Part shown: positions 17,701 to 25,158 of the stretch, piece by piece | Layout: every line of letters begins with the position of its first letter | Position numbering within the stretch: the first letter of the stretch is position 1 | Assembly (NCBI GenBank): GCA_035524495.1 | Contig: DATKOR010000025.1 | Span: 1-64,000, forward strand | DNA from: CAIKZZ01 sp035524495 | Lineage (GTDB): Bacteria; Pseudomonadota; Gammaproteobacteria; Steroidobacterales; Steroidobacteraceae | Direction: 5' to 3' | DNA length: 64,000 nucleotides | The notes under the pieces: model-generated | What the model saw: only the letters and a program-made list of their open reading frames with translations | Database searches by the model: none | Told to the model about the DNA's origin: nothing | Translations under genes and position numbers: made by a program

Positions 17701-18495
17701 TCAGTTCGCGGCGAGGTGCGCGAGGAGCGCGGCGTTGAACGCCGCCGGCCCCTCGAGGCTCGGCAGGTGCCCGACGCCCGGCAGCATCGCGAGCGTCGCG
17801 CGCGGGAGCTCGTCCTTCAGGCGCTTCGCGATCGCGTGGAAGTCCGGCAGGTCCTTCTCGCCGACCAGGACCTGCGTCGGCGCCGAGATCTGCCGGAGCG
17901 CCTCGAGCGCCGGGGGACTGCCGGCCTCCTCGGGGTCGCGTTCGCGCCAGTGCCAGCCCGAATAGCGCATGACGATCCGCTCGACGGCCGCGGCCGCGAG
18001 CGGATTGGCGCGCGCAGGGGCGAAGAGCTCGTGCTCGAACCAGCGGCGCTTGGCCGCCTCGACGTCGCCGCCGCGCGCGATCGCCACGACCTCGCGCCAG
18101 CGCGTCAGCCACGCCTCGCTCATCTTGTAGCCGTCAAGCACGCTGTCGACGAGCGTCAGCGAGCGCACCAACTGCGGCGCGTCGAGCGCGAGCCGAAGCG
18201 CGACGCGCCCGCCCATCGAGAGGCCGACGACATGCGCGGGACCGAGCGCGAGCGCATCGAGCAGCGACTTGAGGTCGTGCGCGTGCGAATAAGGCGCCGT
18301 CGGCAGCGACGCCGCGCCGAAGCCGCGCAGGTCGTAGCAGAGCACGCGGTAGTGCCCCGCCGCTGCCGCGAGCTGCGGATCCCAGAACGCCCGGTCGAGC
18401 CCGAAGCCGTGCACGAACACGAGCGGCACGCCACTGCCTGCGAGCGTGTACGGCAGGACCGCGCCGTCCCGGGTCCTGTGCGTCGTCGCGCTCAT
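17701..18495 (-). CDS. Alpha/beta hydrolase (3-oxoadipate enol-lactonase-like)
   Basis: 264-residue alpha/beta-fold hydrolase. The oxyanion region is FVHGFGLDRAFWDPQL, the nucleophile serine sits in VGLSMGGRVALRLAL, a candidate acid Asp lies in VLVGEKDLPDFHAIA, and the base His is in LPGVGHLPSLEGPAAF. The PcaD-like motif set makes an esterase, enol-lactonase or peroxidase-like reaction possible. It shares the strand with the dioxygenase gene 21 bases upstream, so the two probably form an operon. Confidence 0.87.
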   Translation of the reverse strand: MSATTHRTRDGAVLPYTLAGSGVPLVFVHGFGLDRAFWDPQLAAAAGHYRVLCYDLRGFGAASLPTAPYSHAHDLKSLLDALALGPAHVVGLSMGGRVALRLALDAPQLVRSLTLVDSVLDGYKMSEAWLTRWREVVAIARGGDVEAAKRRWFEHELFAPARANPLAAAAVERIVMRYSGWHWRERDPEEAGSPPALEALRQISAPTQVLVGEKDLPDFHAIAKRLKDELPRATLAMLPGVGHLPSLEGPAAFNAALLAHLAAN

Positions 18496-18516
18496 CCTCG
18501 TCGCCTCCCGCGTGGC

Positions 18517-19443
18517 TCAGCTCGGCACTTCGCCGCCGACCGTGGTCCGGTACATCTCGCGCCGGTGTCCCTGGTAGTCGTTGTACGCCTGGTGCACGCA
18601 CAGCCGGTTGTCCCAGGCGACGACCATGTCGGGCTCCCACCGCAGCCGGCACGTGAAGGCGGGCTGGACGATGTGCTCGCTGAGGTACGCGAGGATCGGC
18701 GCGGCCTCCTCCGGCAGCATGCCCTCGATGCCGATGCCGTAGGACGGGTCGAGGTACAGCGCCTTCTCGCCCGTCACCGGGTGCGTGCGCACCATCGGGT
18801 GGCAGGTGCCGCGGACCTTGCGCTCGAGGTCCTCGGAGAGCCGCGGGGCATCGCGCGTTGCCGCGAGGCGGCCGATCGGGCTGTCGCTGATCTCGACCGA
18901 CTGCTGCGCGGACTTGAGCACGTCGCGCAGCGAGAAGTGCGTCCTCAGCGTCCCGACGATGCGCTTGTAGGTGTCGGAGAGCATTTCGTAGGCGAGCGCA
19001 CAGTTCGCAAAGGTCGTGTCGCCGCCGAGCGGCGGGATCTCGACCGAGCGCAGGATCGTGATCGCGGGCGGTCGCGGCAGGAACGGCGAGTCGGTGTGCC
19101 AGCCCTCGCCGAACACGTGCTTGGAGCGGTCGGAAGCCTCCTTGATCAGCGGGTGCACGTTGCGATGCCCGGGCACGCCCTGCGTGTACGCGTCCTCGGC
19201 GAAGTCGCCAAAGCGCAAGCTGAACGCCTCGTGCTCGGCGTGCCCGATCCCGCGCTGGCTGCGCAGGTAGATGACCTTGTGCCTGAAGAGCGCGTCGCGC
19301 ACCTCCGCGAACTGCTGATCAGTGATCCGCGTCAGATGCACGCCGAGGATCTCCGCCCCGATCGCCGCAGCGAGCGGCCGCGCCTCGATGTGCGCGTAGG
19401 TTCGGGCGTAGTTGTCGAACTTGCCGGTCGGGTGCAGTCGCAT
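18517..19443 (-). CDS. TauD/TfdA-family Fe(II)/2-oxoglutarate dioxygenase
   Basis: 308-residue non-haem iron oxygenase. The iron ligands are His and Asp in GEGWHTDSPF and a distal His in RLCVHQAYNDYQGHRREM, with the 2-oxoglutarate-binding Arg in MYRTT. The N-terminal half has the family segment LGAEILGVHLTRITDQQFAEV (written here as AIGAEILGVHLTRI). Members hydroxylate taurine, 2,4-D, carnitine precursors or similar acids; the substrate is not deducible. It lies 33 bases downstream of the intron-bearing tRNA gene and upstream of the hydrolase. Confidence 0.9.
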   Translation of the reverse strand: MRLHPTGKFDNYARTYAHIEARPLAAAIGAEILGVHLTRITDQQFAEVRDALFRHKVIYLRSQRGIGHAEHEAFSLRFGDFAEDAYTQGVPGHRNVHPLIKEASDRSKHVFGEGWHTDSPFLPRPPAITILRSVEIPPLGGDTTFANCALAYEMLSDTYKRIVGTLRTHFSLRDVLKSAQQSVEISDSPIGRLAATRDAPRLSEDLERKVRGTCHPMVRTHPVTGEKALYLDPSYGIGIEGMLPEEAAPILAYLSEHIVQPAFTCRLRWEPDMVVAWDNRLCVHQAYNDYQGHRREMYRTTVGGEVPS

Positions 19444-19476
19444 TGCGGAGCCGAGCCTCGTTCGCAGTATGTTCTA

Positions 19477-19815
19477 TGGGCCCGCTGGGATTCGAACCCA
19501 GAACCAAGGGATTCACTTTGCCCCACCGTTTCCGGCGGGAGTGGACTATCTCTTCACCCTCGCGCGTAGGACGCGCGGTGGGGTGCGGGACGCTCTCGCC
19601 TGTCATCAAGGGCCCTCGGGTCCCACGACCCAGCCCCCAGGTAGTCTCTGCACCTTCCGGCGGTTTACCGCCGGCTTGGCTCAGGGTTGCCATCCTGCCC
19701 TGCAGGTTCAGGGTTCCCTGAATTCATCCCGTCCACTTCGCGCGTTACCGCGCGAAGGCACCATCCCGACCTCGGGTCGATGAGTCCCCTGCTCTAACCG
19801 TTGAGCTACAGGCCC
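19477..19815 (-). tRNA. tRNA-Ile(CAU), split by a group I intron
   Basis: The mature tRNA is the join of 19815..19780 (36 nt) and 19513..19477 (37 nt). It has a 7-bp acceptor (GGGCCTG/CGGGCCC, one G-U pair), a D arm GCTC-AACGGTTA-GAGC, an anticodon arm GGGGA-CTCATAA-TCCCT and a T arm CTGGG-TTCGAAT-CCCAG, with A73. The anticodon is CAU. The body (AGAGCAGGGGACTCATAA, then TCCCTTGGTT) is that of the lysidine-modified minor isoleucine tRNA, not elongator or initiator methionine. CCA is not encoded. The intron lies directly after the third anticodon base. Confidence 0.93.
19514..19779 (-). ncRNA. Group I self-splicing-type intron in the tRNA-Ile(CAU) anticodon loop
   Basis: 266 nt separate anticodon base 36 (U) from base 37. 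The 5' exon ends in U and the intron ends in G, as group I chemistry requires. P7-type strands GACTA (in AGAGACTA, 19642-19649) and TAGTC (in GATAGTCC, 19543-19550) are complementary. GAGCCAAG (19675-19682) matches the conserved P4-P6 joining region. An internal GUG followed by a stable hairpin (CTTCGCGCG/CGCGCGAAG) can pair with the exon CAU through a U-G splice-site pair, the arrangement of the small intron in the same tRNA of Azoarcus. There is no room for a homing endonuclease. Confidence 0.9.
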
Positions 19816-19898
19816 GGCGCGAGTCTAGCAAGTCGCCCCGATCGAGGTGCGCCCGTCGGCCGCGGGGCGCTGCGGAGCCTGCGGGGAGCGCCGGCGCG

Positions 19899-20780
19899 TC
19901 AGCCGTTGAGCGCGCTGTGCAACGCCTTGATCTGCTCGGCGGTCGCCGCCAGCAGCTTCTGGCAGTCGGCGGCGCCAAGGCCGAGGCGCCGGAACGGCGC
20001 GACCGCGGTGACCGTCTCGTCGAGCAGCGCGCGGTAGAAGACGCAAGGGACGAGCGCGATCGCAGCGGCGAGCACGTCCGACAAGCGGTCCGAGCGCGCG
20101 GCGGGATCCGCGACCGCGCTCTGCTTGGCGACCGCAGCGATGATGACCGGCGCGAACTTCCAGTGCGCCAGGATCGCGCTCGCGATCCGGGGGTGCCACT
20201 CGCCGACGGCGCTGCCCTGGCCGTCAGCGGGCGGCAGCCGGTCGCCACGCTCGTGCATGCGCACCGTGATGTAGAGGATACCGATGTTGTGCAGCAGGCC
20301 CGCGACCAGCGCCTCGTCCGGGTTGCCCGCGCGCGTCTCGCGCGCGAGGACGTAGGCGATCGAGGCCACCAGCGTGCCCTGGCGCCACAGTTCCTTGAGC
20401 TGGCCGCGCAGTTCGGCGTCGAGCTTGCCGGACTGCATCTGCTGCAGCGCGAACGAGACGGCCGAGCAGCGCACCAGCTGGTGCCCGAGGCGGTGCACCG
20501 CCTGGTTGAGCGCGGTGATCGGCTTGCCGGACGGATTCAGGAAGGCCGAGTTCGAGAGCCGCAGGATCCGCGCCGCGAGCGCGGCATCGGCGCCGACGAC
20601 GCGCGCGACCTGCGCCGGAGTCGTGCGCGGATCCTCGAGGGACTGCTGCACGCGCTGCGCGACGTCGGGAAAGGACGGGAGCCTGAGCTCCCCGGCTGCG
20701 AGCTCGGCGGCGAGCGCTCGCAGGAGCGCCTCCGGCGAGGCACCGGGCACCGCAGGCGCCGCAGGTTCGGCTGTCGCCAT
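19899..20780 (-). CDS. HDOD-domain signalling protein (copy A)
   Basis: 293 residues from the ATG at 20780; longer upstream readings cross the neighbouring gene. A single HDOD domain covers most of the protein: LRLPSFPDVAQRVQQSLEDP, VVGADAALAARILRLSNSAF, AVHRLGHQLVRCSAVSFAL and LVAGLLHNIGILYI. The HD metal pair of true phosphohydrolases is absent (LLHNIG in its place), so it is probably a regulatory or scaffold protein and not an enzyme. It is a tandem paralogue of the next upstream gene, with the same order of motifs throughout. Confidence 0.88.
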   Translation of the reverse strand: MATAEPAAPAVPGASPEALLRALAAELAAGELRLPSFPDVAQRVQQSLEDPRTTPAQVARVVGADAALAARILRLSNSAFLNPSGKPITALNQAVHRLGHQLVRCSAVSFALQQMQSGKLDAELRGQLKELWRQGTLVASIAYVLARETRAGNPDEALVAGLLHNIGILYITVRMHERGDRLPPADGQGSAVGEWHPRIASAILAHWKFAPVIIAAVAKQSAVADPAARSDRLSDVLAAAIALVPCVFYRALLDETVTAVAPFRRLGLGAADCQKLLAATAEQIKALHSALNG

Positions 20781-20878
20781 GTGCGCCGGGCTCCATTCAG
20801 GCGAGGGATCCGCACGGGTTGTCGGCTGCACGGGCCCGGACTTGAGGGGCCAAGCGCGCCAGGCCGCGCCGGCGCGGC

Positions 20879-21772
20879 TCAGGTGCTCAGGGCATCCAAG
20901 AGCCCGTAGATCTGCGGCGCGGCCGCCGCGAGCAGCCGGCTGCAATCCGCGGTCGCGAGCCCGAGGCGCCTGAACGGCGCCACTGAGGTCACGGTGTCGT
21001 CGAGCAACTCGCGGTCGAACACGCACGGCACGAGCGAGGTCGCCGCGATCAGCACGTCGGCGAGCGCGTTGCTGCCGCGCTCGCGCTCCCAGGCATTCTG
21101 GTCGGCGACCGCGAGCGCGATGCGCTGCGGAAACCGCCAGTGCTCGAGGATCGCGCGACCGATCCGCGGATGCCAGTCGTGCAGCACCTGGTCCCACAGG
21201 CCGCTCGCGGCGTACTCGGCGTTGAGGGCGCCGGCGCGCACCACGAGGTAGAGGCGGCCGATGTTGTGCAGCAGGCCCACGATCAGTCCCTCGTCGGGAC
21301 GCGCAGCGCGCGTCTCGCGGGCGATCACGTAGCCGACGGAGGCGACCAGCGCGCTCTTGCGCCACAGCTCCTGCAGCTGCGGCCGCAACTCGCTCTGCGC
21401 GTCGACGATCTGCATCTGCCGCAGCGCGAACGACAGCGCCGCGCAGCGCACGAGCTCGCAGCCGAGGCGCGCAATCGCGTTCGGCAGGTCGGCGACGGGG
21501 CGGCCCGCGGGATTGAACACGGCCGAGTTCGCGATTCTGAGCACGCGCGCCGCCAATGCCGCGTCGGCGCCGAGCACCCGGGCGATCAGCGCCGGCGTCG
21601 CGCGATCGTCGGCCAGCACCTGCTGCACGCGCTGCGCAACGTCCGGAAACGACGGCAGCCGCACCTCACCGCTCGCGAGCTCGGCCTCGAGCTTGCGCGT
21701 CAGGTCGAATGGGATCACCGGAATGGTCGCGAGCCGGGCGGCGTCAGCGGGTTCGGGGGGCGACATCGGCAT
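20879..21772 (-). CDS. HDOD-domain signalling protein (copy B)
   Basis: 297 residues, tandem paralogue of the gene 98 bases downstream. It shares LPSFPDVAQRVQQ, GADAALAAR, LLHNIG, DWHPRIGRAILEHW and VAPFRRLGL in the same order. The HD residues are again replaced. An in-frame ATG at 21766 is an equally good start; no strong ribosome binding site separates the two. HDOD proteins in proteobacteria act in c-di-GMP and stress signalling or cell-cycle control; no effector domain is attached here. Confidence 0.87.
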   Translation of the reverse strand: MPMSPPEPADAARLATIPVIPFDLTRKLEAELASGEVRLPSFPDVAQRVQQVLADDRATPALIARVLGADAALAARVLRIANSAVFNPAGRPVADLPNAIARLGCELVRCAALSFALRQMQIVDAQSELRPQLQELWRKSALVASVGYVIARETRAARPDEGLIVGLLHNIGRLYLVVRAGALNAEYAASGLWDQVLHDWHPRIGRAILEHWRFPQRIALAVADQNAWERERGSNALADVLIAATSLVPCVFDRELLDDTVTSVAPFRRLGLATADCSRLLAAAAPQIYGLLDALST

Positions 21773-21869
21773 CCATCCGGTCGGTGTTCGGCACGGTCCC
21801 TGCGCCGGTTATCGGCCGGCCGCGGCAGTTCTTGAGCGATGCCGGCCCTCCCCCAAGTACACTCTGGCC

Positions 21870-23306
21870 ATGACGACTCCGTTCCTGATCGGCATCGCCG
21901 CCGCTGGCATCGCGCTCGTCGTCGGCTACCTGCTCGGCGGCGCCCGGCGCGGCGCCGCGCTCGAGCGCCGGCTGCTCGAGCAGACCGCGCTGCGCGCCGC
22001 CGCCGAGGCCACCATCCGCCAGCTCGAGGGGCTCAAGACCGAGATCGAGCGCCGTGACGCCGAGCTCGCGGCGCAGCGCGGGGAGCTGCGCGCGCTGGGC
22101 GAAGCGCGCCAGGCGCTCGCGACGCGGCTCGAGGCCGGCGAGCGGGCGCTCGCCGAGCAGCGCCAGCTCCTCGACAGTGCCCAGGCCCGCCTCAGCGACG
22201 TGTTCAAGGCGCTCGCCGCCGAGACGCTCAAGGCCAACAACCAGCAGTTCATCGACCTCGCGCGCTCGCAGTTCGAGACGCTGCAGCAGGCGGCGCGCGG
22301 CGATCTCGAGAGGCGGCAGCAGAGCATCCAGCAACTCGTCGAGCCCGTGCGCGAGTCGCTGACCCAGGTGCAGACGCGGATCGGCGAGATCGAGAAGGAG
22401 CGGGTCGGCGCCTACAGCCAGCTGCTTGCACAGGTCGAGGCGCTCGCGACCGGGCAGCAGGCGCTGACTCGCGAGACCGGCAACCTCGTCGGTGCGCTCA
22501 GGCGGCCGAGCGTGCGCGGCCGCTGGGGGGAGCTGCAGCTCAGGCGCGTCGTCGAGCTCGCCGGCATGGTCGACCACGTCGACTTCCTCGAGCAGGAGCA
22601 CGTGGCCGGCGAGAGCGGCGACCTGCGCCCCGACCTCGTCGTGAAGCTGCCGGGCGGCAAGAACCTCGTCGTCGACGCGAAGGTGCCGCTCGAGGCCTAC
22701 CTCGAGTCGCTCGAGCTCGCCGACGAGAAGGCGCGTGCGGCGAAGCTCGCCGACCACGCACGCCAGATCCGCGACCACATCGCGCGCCTGTCGCTCAAGG
22801 AGTACTGGGCGCAGTTCGACAACACGCCCGACTTCGTGGTGCTCTTCATCCCGGGCGAGGTGTTCTACAGCGCCGCACTCGAGCAGGATCCGGCGCTGAT
22901 CGAGGCCGGCATCAGCAAGAAGGTCATCCTGGCGACGCCGACGACGCTGATTGCGCTCCTGCGCACCGTCGTCTACGCGTGGCGCCAGGAGGCGCTCGCC
23001 GAGGATGCGCGGCGCATCGCCGACCTCGGCAAGGAGCTCTACGAGCGCCTGCAGGTCATGGGCGGCCACTTCGCATCGATGGGCGGCGGTCTGAAGCGGG
23101 CGCTCGAGGCCTACAACGACGCGGTCGGATCGCTCGAGTCGCGCGTGCTGCCCTCGGCGCGGCGCTTTCGCGACCTCAACGTCGGCCGCGAGTCGAAGGA
23201 CATCGCCGCGCTCGAGCCGATCGACGCGCTACCGCGCGAGCCGCAGGCCGAGGAGCTGCGCGCGCTGCCGCGCCACCCGGCCGACGTCGACCCCGAGCGC
23301 CACTGA
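21870..23306 (+). CDS. rmuC: DNA recombination protein RmuC
   Basis: 478 residues from an ATG after TACACTCTGGCC. It has an N-terminal membrane anchor (FLIGIAAAGIALVVGYLLGG), a long coiled coil (about 25-150, rich in ERR/EL/AEQRQ), and the RmuC nuclease-like core with VRGRWGELQLRRVVELAGM, DFLEQ, LRPDLVVKLPGGKNLVVDAK and VPLEAYLES. RmuC limits inversions at short inverted repeats and belongs to the restriction-endonuclease-like fold group. It ends one base before the convergent ABC permease stop. Confidence 0.94.
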   Translation: MTTPFLIGIAAAGIALVVGYLLGGARRGAALERRLLEQTALRAAAEATIRQLEGLKTEIERRDAELAAQRGELRALGEARQALATRLEAGERALAEQRQLLDSAQARLSDVFKALAAETLKANNQQFIDLARSQFETLQQAARGDLERRQQSIQQLVEPVRESLTQVQTRIGEIEKERVGAYSQLLAQVEALATGQQALTRETGNLVGALRRPSVRGRWGELQLRRVVELAGMVDHVDFLEQEHVAGESGDLRPDLVVKLPGGKNLVVDAKVPLEAYLESLELADEKARAAKLADHARQIRDHIARLSLKEYWAQFDNTPDFVVLFIPGEVFYSAALEQDPALIEAGISKKVILATPTTLIALLRTVVYAWRQEALAEDARRIADLGKELYERLQVMGGHFASMGGGLKRALEAYNDAVGSLESRVLPSARRFRDLNVGRESKDIAALEPIDALPREPQAEELRALPRHPADVDPERH

Positions 23307-23307
23307 G

Positions 23308-24063
23308 CTACTTCGTCAGCCGCCGGCGCGCGCACCAGGCGGCGATCGCGACGCCGGCCACGCCGTAGAGGAACAGCACCGCGAGGCTGGACCACGGCCA
23401 CGGCATCGGGTCGCCGAGCGTGAGCCCGCGCGCGAGCGAGGCAGCGTGCGCGAGCGGCAGCACCCACGCGACGCCCTGCACCGCCTTCGGCAGCTGGTGC
23501 AGCGGGAAGAACACGCCCGACAGGAACCCCATCGGCGTCACGAGCAGCGTGAAGTAGTACGTGAAGAAGTCGTAGCCCCGGGCGATCGTCGTCATGATGA
23601 GCGCCACCCCCGAGAAGCACAGCCCGACGACGAACAGCACCGGCACGACGACGAGCGGTGCCAGGCCGTGCACGAACCCGAAGCCGTACATGACGACCAG
23701 GATCGCCGTTCCCGACAGCGTCGCCTTCAGCGCCGCCCACAGCCACTCGCCGACGACGACGTCGGTGATCGTCATCGGCGCGTGCAGGATCCCTTCCCAG
23801 GTGCGCTGCACCTTCAGGCGCGAGAACGCCGAGTACAGTGCCTCGGCCGAGGCGCTGTTCAGCGTCGAGAAGCACAGCATGCCGCCGGCGAGGAACGTGC
23901 TGTAGGGTCGGCCGTCGATCCGGCCGACCAGCGCGCCGAGCCCGAAGCCGAGGCCGAGCAGGTAGATCAGCGGATCCGCGAGGTTCGCGATCAGCGACGG
24001 GATCAGCAGCTTCCTCCAGACGAGGAAGTTGCGCTCGACGAGGTAGAGGAAGCGGCGGTTCAT
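23308..24063 (-). CDS. ABC-2 type exporter permease (NodJ-like)
   Basis: 251-residue inner-membrane protein with about six helices, starting MNRRFLYLVERNFLVWRKLL. The ABC-2 signature stretch is GRPYSTFLAGGMLCFSTLNS with LMTTIARGYDFFTYYFTLL-type sequence and TPMGFLSGVFFPLHQLP later. It pairs with the ATPase gene directly upstream (2-base gap). The NodI/NodJ subgroup exports lipo-oligosaccharides or drugs; the natural substrate here is unknown. Confidence 0.9.
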   Translation of the reverse strand: MNRRFLYLVERNFLVWRKLLIPSLIANLADPLIYLLGLGFGLGALVGRIDGRPYSTFLAGGMLCFSTLNSASAEALYSAFSRLKVQRTWEGILHAPMTITDVVVGEWLWAALKATLSGTAILVVMYGFGFVHGLAPLVVVPVLFVVGLCFSGVALIMTTIARGYDFFTYYFTLLVTPMGFLSGVFFPLHQLPKAVQGVAWVLPLAHAASLARGLTLGDPMPWPWSSLAVLFLYGVAGVAIAAWCARRRLTK

Positions 24064-24065
24064 CG

Positions 24066-25037
24066 TCAGTCCCGGATGTCGCGGCCGGTCAGCTTGATGA
24101 ACACGTCCTCGAGGTTCGCGGCGCGGCGCAGCACCTTGAGGCCGGGCTCGGCGGCGGCGAGCGCGAGCAGGGGCTCGGGATCGTGCATGTAGCAGAAGGC
24201 CGTCTCGCCCGTGACCTCGAGCCGGTCGACGACGCCGCGCGCGTGGCGCTCGGCCCACGCGGCGATCCCCTCCTCGCCGTAAACCTCGACGACGACCGGC
24301 TCGATCAGCGTCTCGATGAGCCGGCGCGGCGTGTCGAGCGCGATGATCCGGCCCTCGTCCATCACGCACAGCCGGTTGCACAGCCGCTCGGCCTCGTCCA
24401 TGAAGTGCGTCGTCAGGATCAGCGTCTTGCCGCCGGCCACCAGGCGCTTGAGCCCGTCCCAGATCAGGTGCCGCGCCTGCGGGTCGAGGCCGGTGGTCGG
24501 CTCGTCGAGGAACAGCACGTCCGGGTCGTTGACCAGCGCCCGCGCGAGCGTCAGGCGCCGCTTCATGCCGCCCGACAGCGCATCGATGCGCGCGTCGCGC
24601 CGGTCCGTGAGCCCGGCGAACTCGAGGAGCCGCGGCACGCGCTCGCGGGCGACGCGCGCCGGGATGTCGAAGTAGCGCGCGTACATCACGAGGTTCTCGG
24701 TCACCGTGAAGTCGGGATCGAGGTTGTCGAACTGCGGCACGACGCCGACGCGGTAGCGCGCGATGCGCGACGCCTCGGGCACCGGCAGCCCGCCGAGCTC
24801 GAGGACGCCGCCGTCGGCGTGCGTGAGGCCGAGGCAGCAGCGCAGCGTCGTGGTCTTGCCGGCCCCGTTGGGGCCGAGGATCCCGAAGCACTCGCCGGCG
24901 CGCACCGCGAAACGGACGTCGTTGACGACCGCGCGGCCGCCGTAGAGCTTTCGCAGCCCGGTGACCGAGAGCATCGGGGTCGTCGTCGGCAAGGCGCGCG
25001 GCAGGGCGGCGCCGGCGCCTCGTTCGGGAGTCAGCAT
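24066..25037 (-). CDS. ABC exporter ATP-binding protein (NodI-like)
   Basis: 323 residues from the ATG at 25037; a later ATG (MLSVTGLRKLYGG) would remove a poorly conserved leader. Walker A is GPNGAGKTT, the signature LSGGMKRRLTLARAL, Walker B VLFLDEPTTGLD, and the switch His is in ILTTHFMDEAERLC. The C-terminal 90 residues (YGEEGIAAWAERHARGVVD ... LEDVFIKLTGRDIRD) match the NodI/DrrA extension. It energises the ABC-2 permease encoded 2 bases downstream. It diverges from the glucan synthase gene. Confidence 0.92.
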   Translation of the reverse strand: MLTPERGAGAALPRALPTTTPMLSVTGLRKLYGGRAVVNDVRFAVRAGECFGILGPNGAGKTTTLRCCLGLTHADGGVLELGGLPVPEASRIARYRVGVVPQFDNLDPDFTVTENLVMYARYFDIPARVARERVPRLLEFAGLTDRRDARIDALSGGMKRRLTLARALVNDPDVLFLDEPTTGLDPQARHLIWDGLKRLVAGGKTLILTTHFMDEAERLCNRLCVMDEGRIIALDTPRRLIETLIEPVVVEVYGEEGIAAWAERHARGVVDRLEVTGETAFCYMHDPEPLLALAAAEPGLKVLRRAANLEDVFIKLTGRDIRD

Positions 25038-25158
25038 GTCACTGTGACGGTCGCGGGAACGGGTGCTTACGGTAGCCGAAGGCCCCGGCGCCGGAAAGGG
25101 CGCATTTCGTCCTCCGCGCAGCATCCGGGCCGGCCCCTCGGGTATCCTTGGCGCCCCC

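Noticed and set aside
19412..19783. Plus-strand ORFs across the tRNA and intron
   Set aside because: They cross the tRNA and intron antisense; the structured RNA explains the sequence.
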